Shown here piece by piece: positions 34,766-42,535 of a stretch of DNA of 64,000 nucleotides. The stretch lies in assembly GCA_963709485.1 (NCBI GenBank), contig CAVPWE010000007.1, positions 496,001 through 560,000 of the forward strand. Direction: 5' to 3'. A program made the translations under genes and the position numbers. How positions within the stretch are numbered: the first letter of the stretch is position 1; each line of letters begins with the position of its first letter. Under the pieces are notes generated by a model. It searched no databases. It saw only the letters and a list, made by a program, of their open reading frames with translations, and was not told the origin of the DNA. This DNA comes from JAXDBM01 sp963709485. GTDB lineage: Bacteria > Desulfobacterota > Syntrophia > Syntrophales > Fen-1087.

Positions 34766-34936
34766 TTGACATCCTTCGCTGAAAGGAAAATAGGATAAGT
34801 GTTTTTTCGTACCTGTCTCCGATTAACCTCACTACCTGACCTCCAACTTTCTTGGTGCCTTATGACGAGGAGTTTCCGGAAGGTGCCGATCTAAAGCCTC
34901 CAGGGAGCACTGCATGCTCCCGGAGGCTTTTCTGTT
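34766..34936 (+). promoter_or_regulatory. L2 leader ending in a strong terminator, upstream of the protease gene
   Basis: TCTTGACA box (about 34764-34771), then CGG-AAGGTG-CCG hairpin (about 34878-34889), then terminator: AAAGCCTCC 34893-34901 with GGAGGCTTT 34922-34930, continued by GGGAGC 34903-34908 with GCTCCC 34916-34921, then TTTTCTGTTT. The core CGGAAGGTGCCGAT followed by AAGCCTCC is shared with 15942-16036 and 17303-17404. Only the protease gene lies downstream, so the terminator acts on its own leader. Confidence 0.65.
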
Positions 34937-35031
34937 TCAACTACAAATCGGGTCCACATCGTCACGAATCGCAGTGAACTCATTGCGGCACTCAGACAAC
35001 GGCAGCGCGCAAGAAAGGGAGGAGCAATACA

Positions 35032-37335
35032 ATGAAGAAACTGAACTTTGTCGTGATAGCGGTATCACTGCTTGCAGGGTTGCTCATGACGCCGGCTGCA
35101 CAGGCAGCGGTGAATGACGCGTCGCTGGACATCCTCGTCCTGGCCGGCGGCTCGACGGATGCCCTGGTGCAGCAAATCCAGGCCGTGGGTGGGACGGTCA
35201 AGCTACAGTACCGAAACGTGGCCGTGGTTGCAGCCACGATCCCCGCCGACATGCTCGGCGCGGTCGCCCGCTTCCCTGGTGTGACCAGGGTCGAGGAGGA
35301 CGGCATCGCCTATCTGGAGGACGGTCCGCAGGGCAGCCGGGACGAACGGCAGCGCATGTCCCTCGGCGTTGTCGACATGGCCGGCGTTGCGGTGCATGCG
35401 GTGGACCCGGCGGAGATCAGTTCGGCCAACATCGAGCCGTCCAACCTGCCGCAGGGCTACGCCGACCCCTGGTTCTACACGGGCGCTTACCGCGTCTGGC
35501 CGGAGACTTCCGGAGCGGGCAGCATCGTCGCCGTGGTCGATAGCGGTACGGCGCGCAACGCCTGCCTCGCACACGCGGTCATCGGAGCGCCGGGATACCC
35601 GGATGGCTACAACGCCACGGGCGATGGTATCCCCGCCACCAGTTCCCTAAACAATTTCCATGGGACATACGTGAGCGGCGTGATCGCTTCCGCCTGTTAT
35701 ATGGACTTCTCCGGCGCCCCCGACACCCTGGTTTACCTGGCCCAAAAACCCTACCTGGGCTGGCCCGTCAACTATATGCCCCTCTACGGCCAGGCGCCCG
35801 GCGCGCAGATCTATCCCGTCAAGGTCTTCCCGTACCCCGGGATCAGCGCACCGACCTCGATGATCCTCGACGGGCTGGATCACGTCCTGACGCTCAAGAA
35901 AGCGGGCCTGCTCGACATCGACATCGTCAACATGAGCATAGGCGGCGTCACGATGTGGGACGGCCGGGATGCCTATGATCGCTTCCTGGAGGCGCTGAAC
36001 AAAGCCAACATCCTGGTAGTGACCTCCGCGGGCAACGTAGGACCCATTCCCAACAGCGTTTCCTCCCCTGCCACCTCCTTCGGCACCCTATCGGTGGGTG
36101 CACTGGACTATGCACCCTCGTCCCGCGTCTATTATGAGGCCCTCGGCCTGGTTTACCTGGGCACACTGGGACAGGGCATGGTTATGCGCCCAACGAGCGA
36201 GACGCGCGTGGTCAGTTACTCCGGCCGCGGCCCCTTGAGCGATGGCCGCAGCGGTCCGGAGATTGTGGCGCTGGGCCACGAGACCCTTTACGTGGGACCG
36301 AAAAACGAGCTGAGCTGGGCCGAAGGCACCTCATTCGCGGCGCCCGCTGTCGCCGGTGCTGCCGCGCTGCTGAACGCTTGGTGGGAAGCACAGGGCCACG
36401 AGACCGATCCGACCGTCCTGGAGAACACGCTGCTGCTGGGCGCAAACCAGAACGTAGTGGGGGCGGCCTGGCGTGGCGTCAACGAACAGGGCTACGGCGC
36501 GCTCGACGTGCCCGCCGCGTTCGAGCATCTGAAGTTTGGCAACTGGCGGCTCCAACCGGCCAACGGGCTGAACCCGCTGACGGCCAACGTGCTCGGCGAG
36601 CCGGTCAGGGGAAAGGTGCAGACCTGGGAGAGCCAGACCATTGAGCTCGCGCCGGGCGAGCCGTTGAGCACTGTGTTCCAGATCAACCAGTGGACCAGCA
36701 AGGTGACGATCGAGGTCTATGACATCGCCGCGCCGGACAACTCGACCTACGCCGTCGTACCCAACGCGCTGGAGGTGCATGTGCAGAGCGCCAAGCGCAC
36801 CTCCTTTCCCCATCCCGTGGCGCGCACCTGGTACCCGTGCTGGTATGGCGGCGTGTTCCAGATCGTGATCGAGGATGGTCCGTGGACTTCGCCGTGGGGA
36901 CAGGAGGCCAACCAGCCGATGGAACCCGGGCTGATGAAGCTCTCGCTCGGCGGCGCCGACTGGAATGAGGCGCCGGTCAGCTTCAAAGTGCGCATTGTGC
37001 GGGAGAACTTCCGCGCGCCGCTGCAGAACCGCATCGCCAACGGGGTTATCAAGATGGGTGACGTGGTCCTGGTTCCGGTGAACATCCCGCCGGGGACGAC
37101 GAGGGCGACCTTTGACTTGGTCTGGCGGCGCGACTGGAGCATGTTTCCCACCACCCACGCCTCCATGTTTATCTATGACCCCGACCGGAAGCTGGCTTCG
37201 ACCCAGGGCGCCCGGAGCAATGCGCCGGAGCATGCCGTCATCGCCTCGCCCGTAGCCGGCACATGGTATGTGCGGATCCGTGGCTACACGGCCTTCAAGC
37301 CGGACAACTATGACCTGTATTTGACGCTTGATTAG
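35032..37335 (+). CDS. Secreted subtilisin-like serine protease (S8)
   Basis: A 767-residue protease with a signal peptide (about 1-26), an I9-type propeptide (about 30-95) and a catalytic domain with D170 (VVDSGT), H210 (FHGTYVSG) and S434 (GTSFAAPAVAG): a complete triad. The spacing between H and S is longer than in classical subtilisins, from an insert in the catalytic domain. The C-terminal about 270 residues form beta-rich domains, the last resembling a pre-peptidase C-terminal domain (GTWYVRIRGYTAFKPDNYDL, split). It should be secreted and cleave extracellular proteins. Very high third-position GC. Confidence 0.92.
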   Translation: MKKLNFVVIAVSLLAGLLMTPAAQAAVNDASLDILVLAGGSTDALVQQIQAVGGTVKLQYRNVAVVAATIPADMLGAVARFPGVTRVEEDGIAYLEDGPQGSRDERQRMSLGVVDMAGVAVHAVDPAEISSANIEPSNLPQGYADPWFYTGAYRVWPETSGAGSIVAVVDSGTARNACLAHAVIGAPGYPDGYNATGDGIPATSSLNNFHGTYVSGVIASACYMDFSGAPDTLVYLAQKPYLGWPVNYMPLYGQAPGAQIYPVKVFPYPGISAPTSMILDGLDHVLTLKKAGLLDIDIVNMSIGGVTMWDGRDAYDRFLEALNKANILVVTSAGNVGPIPNSVSSPATSFGTLSVGALDYAPSSRVYYEALGLVYLGTLGQGMVMRPTSETRVVSYSGRGPLSDGRSGPEIVALGHETLYVGPKNELSWAEGTSFAAPAVAGAAALLNAWWEAQGHETDPTVLENTLLLGANQNVVGAAWRGVNEQGYGALDVPAAFEHLKFGNWRLQPANGLNPLTANVLGEPVRGKVQTWESQTIELAPGEPLSTVFQINQWTSKVTIEVYDIAAPDNSTYAVVPNALEVHVQSAKRTSFPHPVARTWYPCWYGGVFQIVIEDGPWTSPWGQEANQPMEPGLMKLSLGGADWNEAPVSFKVRIVRENFRAPLQNRIANGVIKMGDVVLVPVNIPPGTTRATFDLVWRRDWSMFPTTHASMFIYDPDRKLASTQGARSNAPEHAVIASPVAGTWYVRIRGYTAFKPDNYDLYLTLD

Positions 37336-37711
37336 CCCTTGAACCCGGTGGGGCCGCGGCGGACTGTCGTGCGTCGCAGCCCCATCGGTTAGCCTTGAGG
37401 CAGTGATACGTCTCAACAGCCTTCTGCGCCCTGGTCAACGGAGATCCCTGAACCGTGCAGTTAGAGTTGATATGAACCGAAGACTGTTGAGGATCAAGAA
37501 TGGTTCACAAAATGCATACTCTCACCATTACAGATAGTATTCATTGACTCTCAAGAATGTGGTCATGTACACTTTCGTAGGTTTTCCAGGTTCCAGCACA
37601 CGCCATTTTACCATGGTTCAGTTCCGCTCACTTCGGGTTGAAACCCGCTTTGCTGTTGTACCGGCTGTGAATCTCGACTTCAAGGAATTATGGAGGGCCT
37701 GTGTAGCACGT
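37336..37711. other. Intergenic stretch after the protease
   Basis: About 375 bases. No gene, strong hairpin or promoter recognised. The right end merges into repeat head R3. Confidence 0.5.
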
Positions 37712-37825
37712 ACAAGTCTGCGATGCCGACCATCGACGGCACTGCTTTGTTTCGGGATGAAACAGCTATACTCATTGGTGCCGATTTTTCAGGAAGGGCT
37801 TCGTGAACGCCTTCCTGAAATCAGT
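37712..37825 (+). repeat. Dispersed repeat head, copy R3
   Basis: Shares CACGTACAAGTCTGCGATGC, CTGCTTTGTTTCGGG and GATTTTTCAGGA with R4 (18895-19012, minus strand), and ends in CTTCCTGAAATC. It lies about 120 bases upstream of the truncated L1 copy at 37940. Confidence 0.6.
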
Positions 37826-37939
37826 AAAATGTCAACCTCAACAAAAATACAGGACTTTAAATGGAAATAATGATATCAATAATCGTATGTAAATGGCTGT
37901 GTTTAAAAGAAACTCCAAAACTGCTTAACCGTGTGTGAG

Positions 37940-37997
37940 GGTGCTATGGACTGATAAATGAAACCCCGTATCTCATAAAAGAGAGCGGGGTTTTTTG
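37940..37997 (+). terminator. Truncated L1 copy: terminator hairpin before the primase gene
   Basis: Keeps GGTGCTATGGA, ATGAAACCCCG, stem ACCCCG (37963-37968) with CGGGGT (37986-37991) and TTTTTTG. The TTGACT box and the two small hairpins of full L1 copies are lost. The inner loop carries TCTCATAAAAGAGA. Confidence 0.6.
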
Positions 37998-38030
37998 TTG
38001 CACCGACCATCGAGTAGCAGGAGGTCACAC

Positions 38031-38108
38031 ATGCGGCCAACCAGTATGAAAATGGGAGCAGGTACCATCATCGAAGCCTTTCCGAAGAAGAAGAAAAAGA
38101 AAAGATAG
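38031..38108 (+). CDS. 25-residue basic small ORF between the L1 terminator and the primase gene
   Basis: Reads ATG to TAG with an excellent ribosome site, AGGAGGT, 6 bases before the ATG. The peptide begins MRPTSMKMGAGTIIEAF and ends in eight consecutive or near-consecutive Lys/Arg residues. It lies 40 bases after the terminator hairpin and 33 bases before the primase ATG. It could be a leader peptide or a small nucleic-acid-binding protein. Coding is supported only by the ribosome site and position. Confidence 0.4.
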   Translation: MRPTSMKMGAGTIIEAFPKKKKKKR

Positions 38109-38141
38109 GACGGTGGGGAGGACAAAGGAAGCCAGGGAGCG

Positions 38142-39260
38142 ATGAACGACCATGACCACATCGACGCGCTGAAGACCGCCGCTGACCCTGTCCGGGTTGC
38201 TGCTGCCCTGGGCCTTCGGTCCCGTGGTGGTCGCTACTTCTGTCCGTCCTGTCAGCCGGACGGGGGGAAAACGCCGGACCTGGTCATCAAGGGGCAGGGG
38301 TTTTACTGTCACAAATGTAAATTGAAGGGGGACATTCTGTCTTTGGTCCAGTATGCCGCCGGGATTGATTTCCCTTCCGCCGTCGCATGGCTGGAAAATG
38401 AAACCGGCATCAAACCGCCCGACAAGCAAAGTGGGTATAGGGAGGAGGACAAGGGCCGCGGGGGGAGCGTTGAGCCTGGGCCGTCCCACGAAGCGGAAAC
38501 GGGCAAGAAGACGGCGGTCCCTGCCGACCCTGCCATATATGCCGCTTTCCTGGAAGTCTGTAGCCCTGTCGAAGGTCGCGCCCTGGATTGGCTGCAAGGC
38601 CGGGGGATTGCCAAAGACGTGGTCATTGACCTGGGCCTTCGCTTCTGCGGCAAGGAATACGCGGACGTTATGAAGGTCCTGACGGAGCGCTTCGGGGAAG
38701 ACGCCCTGCTTTCTGCCGGGATGCTGAAGCGGGCGAAGGATGGTGGACGCCCGGTCCCGTCCTTCTGGCATTACTTCGCGAACAAGACGGGTTTCCTGAT
38801 CGTCCCGTATATGCAGGACGGACAGCCGGTATATTTGAAAGTCAGGCCGCCATTGTCGAAGGCCGAAGCAGAGGACAGAGGGGTGAATCGTTTCATGAAT
38901 ACCGCCGCTGCGGTCCCCTGCCTTTACAACGTGGACGCCCTGAAAAGGAAGCCGGACAAGGTCATGGTATGCGAAGGCGAATCGGACACCTGGATGGCGC
39001 TGTCCTGTGGATGGCCCGCTGTCGGGACGCCAGGGGCGAAGAACTTCAAGGAAGCATGGGTCGAGGGCTTCCGGGGTGTCAAGGACGCGAAAGGCCTGTC
39101 GCGGGTTTACCTGGCAATGGACGCGGATGATGCCGGAATCGAAGGGGCGCGGACCATCGCGGACCTTTTCCTGAAGGCCGGGCTGCCGGTCCCGCTGCGA
39201 TTCATGCTTGCCTGGGGGCAGGACTTGACGGGCTACATGATGGAAAAGACCGAACCATAG
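38142..39260 (+). CDS. CHC2 zinc-finger/TOPRIM primase-like protein
   Basis: A 372-residue protein. The N-terminal CHC2-type zinc finger uses CPSC (about residues 34-37) and CHKC (about 55-58). A linker follows, then a TOPRIM domain with MVCEGESDTWMAL (catalytic Glu) and VYLAMDADDAGIEGA (DxD). This is the DnaG-like primase arrangement found in phages, plasmids and integrative elements; it lacks the long helicase-binding C-terminus of housekeeping DnaG. After the stop, another frame continues with a plausible tail (IAKHLKEGRITAVYMPQFG), so a late frameshift may have shortened the gene. Confidence 0.8.
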   Translation: MNDHDHIDALKTAADPVRVAAALGLRSRGGRYFCPSCQPDGGKTPDLVIKGQGFYCHKCKLKGDILSLVQYAAGIDFPSAVAWLENETGIKPPDKQSGYREEDKGRGGSVEPGPSHEAETGKKTAVPADPAIYAAFLEVCSPVEGRALDWLQGRGIAKDVVIDLGLRFCGKEYADVMKVLTERFGEDALLSAGMLKRAKDGGRPVPSFWHYFANKTGFLIVPYMQDGQPVYLKVRPPLSKAEAEDRGVNRFMNTAAAVPCLYNVDALKRKPDKVMVCEGESDTWMALSCGWPAVGTPGAKNFKEAWVEGFRGVKDAKGLSRVYLAMDADDAGIEGARTIADLFLKAGLPVPLRFMLAWGQDLTGYMMEKTEP

Positions 39261-39405
39261 CATTGCCAAACATCTGAAGGAAGGGCGCATCACTGCGGTT
39301 TATATGCCGCAGTTTGGAAGTCATCGGGATTGTCGGGAAACGCGGGGCCTGGCATCCTCAAATCGTGTCCGTCATCCTGAACGCCACAACGGAAAGGAAA
39401 ACCAC

Positions 39406-40239
39406 ATGACTTCTTTTGAAAATGAAAAAGCGGGTCCAAGAATTTTAGCAATGGTTGCCGTTTTATTCGTGCTGTCATTTTTCTGCCAGGCCGCTATTGC
39501 CGGGGAAAATCATCAAATCACCACCGACAAGGATACCTATGATTACGGTGAGCCCGTAAACGTAAAATTCTCGAATGCGCTCGGTGACGAACGGGATTGG
39601 ATATGTATCGTTCCCGTTGGTTCCCCGGATACCGAAGCTGGTGATTATAAATACATCCCCAAAGGCTTGAACCAGGGCGTGCTGGTCTTCGACCCGCCCG
39701 CGCCTGGGAAATACGAAGCGAGAGCCTATTACGACTACGGTCGCAAGGGATACGTCGTGTCTGGTCGCCATGCCTTTACGGTAGTGAGCAGCCCTGCCGC
39801 TGAAGCTGCAATGGCTGCGCGCATGGAACGGAAGATTAACCCTAATAATCCTTTGGAGAGCAACCTGCTTCAGGGTAATGGGTTGGTCTATGTATTCCGG
39901 GAACCGTGGTATCTCTCTACTTGTGACGTAGAAATCATCGCGAACGGAAACCCCATCGTCGTCTTGCCGAATAAGCAATACTATCTTTATTCGGTCGCCG
40001 CAGGCGAAGTCAACTTTATGACCGGAAGTCTTATAGAGAACGATATTGCAAAAGGCACCAGGGAGGAAGTCTGGTCGTCGCAGCCGGGCAATGCAACAAT
40101 TAAGGTAAAGCCGGGCTATGTCTATTACCTCAAGCTGAAAGTGCTTCCAGCGTTTGGTATGAGGGCCTATCTGGAACATGTCCCTCACTATGAGGGGGCC
40201 AATCTGATTGCCAGTTATAAACTTACGCTGTTCAAATAA
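39406..40239 (+). CDS. Exported two-domain protein (Ig-like plus DUF2846-like)
   Basis: A 277-residue protein. The ATG at 39406 follows GGAAAGG and gives an N-terminal signal or anchor segment (about 14-36). The first domain (about 40-140) has TTDKDTYDYGEPVNVKFSNA and DWICIVPVG, an immunoglobulin-like fold common in secreted bacterial proteins. The second (about 165-277), with GNGLVYVFREPWYL and VKPGYVYYLKLKV, resembles DUF2846. Function unknown. It lies 145 bases after the primase stop and just before an HU-like gene. Confidence 0.65.
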   Translation: MTSFENEKAGPRILAMVAVLFVLSFFCQAAIAGENHQITTDKDTYDYGEPVNVKFSNALGDERDWICIVPVGSPDTEAGDYKYIPKGLNQGVLVFDPPAPGKYEARAYYDYGRKGYVVSGRHAFTVVSSPAAEAAMAARMERKINPNNPLESNLLQGNGLVYVFREPWYLSTCDVEIIANGNPIVVLPNKQYYLYSVAAGEVNFMTGSLIENDIAKGTREEVWSSQPGNATIKVKPGYVYYLKLKVLPAFGMRAYLEHVPHYEGANLIASYKLTLFK

Positions 40240-40248
40240 AAATTCTGT

Positions 40249-40530
40249 ATGAACAAATCTGATCTTATCACCGTGCTGTCTGAAAAAGAGAACCTGACCG
40301 AAGTAGATGCATCCAGAGTAATTAACTTGGTGTTTGACGGTTTCACCGATGTCCTGATGAAGGGTGGCAGGATTGAAATCAGGGGATTTGGTGTTTTCAC
40401 CATGCGGGCATATGATGGTTATAAGGGGAGGAATCCCAAAACCGGTGAAGCCGTTGCCGTGAAACCCAAGAGAGGGGTGTTCTTCAAGGTGGGAAAAGAA
40501 TTAAAGGCAACTGTTGATTCAAAAAAATAA
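40249..40530 (+). CDS. HU/IHF-family DNA-binding protein
   Basis: A 93-residue protein covering the whole HU/IHF fold, with the DNA-binding arm region RIEIRGFGVFTMRAYDGYKGRNPKTGE (split) and KPKRGVFFKVGKELK. The GFGVF and RNPKTGE motifs are diagnostic. It lies 9 bases after the preceding gene and 16 bases before the selenoprotein-like gene. HU-like genes on islands often bend DNA for recombination or replication; here it sits close to a primase. Confidence 0.92.
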   Translation: MNKSDLITVLSEKENLTEVDASRVINLVFDGFTDVLMKGGRIEIRGFGVFTMRAYDGYKGRNPKTGEAVAVKPKRGVFFKVGKELKATVDSKK

Positions 40531-40546
40531 CAGCCAAGCCGGGAAC

Positions 40547-41140
40547 ATGATCCACGTAAAAATCTTCTCCGATTACATCTGACCCTTCTGCTACATCGGC
40601 AAGGGCATTGTCGACCAACTCAAGAGGATTTACGACATACAGGACACTTGGGTCAGCTATGAACTCCATCCCGAGACGCCACCCGGCGGCATTCTTCTGT
40701 CCGAGCGATTCAAAGATTACGATGTATCCGAGATGTATGACCAGTTGCGCCAGCGGGGCAAGGAATTCGGGATTGTATTTGGTAATCACACGCTCCTGTC
40801 GAATTCAAGAATCGCTCTGGAAGCCAGTGAATATGCCCGTGACATGGGGATGTTTCACAGCTTTCACGAGAACATGTTTCGTGCCTATTTCACGGAGGCT
40901 TTGGATATCGGTAGCCATGACGTTGTCTCCGGTGTCGCCAAAATATGTGGCCTTGATGCCGACAGCATGATGGAAGCGATTCAGGACGGACGGTACAGGA
41001 TACGCTTGGTTGAGGCGCGAAAGGAAGGGAGAATGATCAATCTGACCGGTGTGCCGACGTTCATCATCGACGGGAAATACAAGATCATCGGCGCTCAACC
41101 GCTGGACATATTCAAAGAAGTCATCAGCAAGCTGACATGA
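40547..41140 (+). CDS. DsbA/FrnE-like thioredoxin-fold protein, probable selenoprotein (UGA at 40580-40582)
   Basis: Reading from the ATG at 40547 through an in-frame TGA gives 197 residues with the DsbA/FrnE layout: strand VKIFSDYI, then U-P-F-C (residues 12-15), helix YIGKGIVDQLK, and a cis-Pro block TGVPTFIIDGKYKI near the end. In this family the position is normally Cys (C-P-F/W-C), so the TGA most likely encodes selenocysteine. A hairpin CCCTT (40583-40587) with AAGGG (40601-40605), with an inner GC/GC pair, begins right after the TGA and could be part of a bacterial SECIS. The ribosome site is weak. The alternative is a nonsense mutation. Confidence 0.75.
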
Positions 41141-41625
41141 TGCAGCAGTGACACGCGGGAGGCATAGCTCAGGCGCGAAGCCGCGATGTTTGCTCGGAAC
41201 TGGTTTAGTGTGGATCAGTTCCTTACTGCGGATTCAATTTACAATTATTTCTACAAGGCCAAATCCTGAACATCGCCACTGCCTGTATGGGCGTAGGGAG
41301 CCTCAAAGCCACCCCCCGGTCAAATCGTTCTGGAGTACCCCCACCCCCCTTCCACTGGCTGGCTGGAAAAAAAGGGGGGTACGGCCTGAATGAAACCGGT
41401 GGCGGTTCAATTGTTTTACCGGGACAGGGACGAGATGCCTACCTGATGAAAGAGTCTGTCCGTATCGAAAATGCCGGATGCTCGGAGGAAGTTGTGGTTA
41501 CGTACTCCACGTACAAAGTCTCGGCCTTCACACATACAAAAGTTTGAAGTGTATGGATTGAAAGAGTGGATGTTTGCCGAAAAGCCGGATATTCTATTTC
41601 CATGAATCGTATTTTTACAACATTT
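41141..41625. other. Intergenic stretch between the selenoprotein-like gene and the PEP-CTERM regulatory region
   Basis: About 485 bases with no gene I can support. A short sequence at about 41508-41520 (CACGTACAAAGTC) resembles the start of the repeat heads R1/R3, and C-runs occur near 41337-41350. Otherwise featureless. Confidence 0.45.
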
Positions 41626-41842
41626 TGTCGGAAAACTTTACAGTTCCAATAATGCCGTAAGTCATTTCATTTCTTATAGAATCATCCTGAAATAAAGATT
41701 CTCACCCCCTGCTCATTCAGTTCAAGTGTCGGAAAAGTTTACACAATCATTGTTTGCGACAATCCCCTAAATGCTTGTAATTTTTGTATAATCGGAAAAT
41801 CAAGCTCATTTTGTGTCTTTATAAGTGTCGGTAATCTTTACA
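41626..41842 (+). promoter_or_regulatory. Three spaced copies of TGTCGG(A/T)AA(A/T)(C/G)TTTACA upstream of the PEP-CTERM genes
   Basis: TGTCGGAAAACTTTACA at 41626-41642, TGTCGGAAAAGTTTACA at 41727-41743 and TGTCGGTAATCTTTACA at 41826-41842. Start-to-start spacing is 101 and 99 bases. They lie 62-280 bases upstream of a sigma-54 promoter, the expected place for an NtrC-type activator. The PrsK/PrsR system, with RpoN, controls PEP-CTERM genes in other bacteria; assignment to a PrsR-like protein is inference. Confidence 0.7.
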
Positions 41843-41904
41843 AAAGCATTTTACCATTGCTGTGGCAGTATAAAATATTCACTAAAAACAAATGTATAGG
41901 AATT

Positions 41905-41919
41905 TGGCACGCATCGTGC
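41905..41919 (+). promoter_or_regulatory. Sigma-54 promoter of the PEP-CTERM cluster
   Basis: TGGCAC (41905-41910) and TGC (41917-41919) place the -24 GG (41906-41907) and -12 GC (41918-41919) exactly as in the RpoN consensus. Transcription would start about 41931, 28 bases before the first PEP-CTERM gene. Confidence 0.75.
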
Positions 41920-41958
41920 GTTATCTATTGTTATTTAATCGACAGAATGGAGGTATAA

Positions 41959-42522
41959 ATGATGAGACCTAAAATTTTCGGCATCATACTTTCATTTCTG
42001 TTTCTTGTTTTTTTTCTCATCAGCTCTGAATCCATGGCCGAACCAGTTACGGTAATGATTGACCCTGCAAGCACTGTCGTGCTTAATGGAACTTCTTTTT
42101 CCGTTAATCTCTTGGCTGACATTCCAGAACCCATAATTGGATGGGGGCTTGATGTGTCTTTTGATCCAACAATCCTTTCCCTAACGGGTTTAACCATAGG
42201 AACTAGCTTTTTGCCTGTATCTTCACCAGACGGCGACAACATTGCAGGCTTGGCACCTCCCCCTGATCCTATTTGTGGAGATAACATATTGCTCGCTGCT
42301 TTATCTTTTAATGCAATCAATATCGGTTCTTCCAGTATCATTATCTCCTATACACCCGGAGATTTGACAGAAGGATTCGCTTTGGTAGCCATCGGCAAGT
42401 TCGCTGATGTATTTTCTATCAATGGAACTGTTAACAGTGTCAATCCCGTCCCCGAACCCACAACCATCTTGCTTTTTGGTCTTGGTCTGATGGGATTGGC
42501 AGGGGCGAGGAAGAGATTTTAA
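41959..42522 (+). CDS. PEP-CTERM protein with cohesin-like domain
   Basis: A 187-residue exported protein: signal peptide (about 1-27), a cohesin-like beta-sandwich (about 30-150; GTSFSVNLLADI then GLDVSFDPTILSLTG), and a C-terminal sorting signal VPEPTTILLFGLGLMGLAGARKRF, split as PEP motif, hydrophobic helix and basic tail. Exosortase normally cleaves such tails and anchors the protein at the surface or matrix. GGAGG lies 5 bases before the ATG. First gene of the sigma-54 driven cluster. Confidence 0.88.
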   Translation: MMRPKIFGIILSFLFLVFFLISSESMAEPVTVMIDPASTVVLNGTSFSVNLLADIPEPIIGWGLDVSFDPTILSLTGLTIGTSFLPVSSPDGDNIAGLAPPPDPICGDNILLAALSFNAINIGSSSIIISYTPGDLTEGFALVAIGKFADVFSINGTVNSVNPVPEPTTILLFGLGLMGLAGARKRF

Positions 42523-42535
42523 CTGGAGGATATTA

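Noticed and set aside
39258..39260. TAG at the primase end as pyrrolysine readthrough
   Set aside because: The frame after TAG gives no family-like sequence, while a different frame does; no pyl genes are seen in the window.
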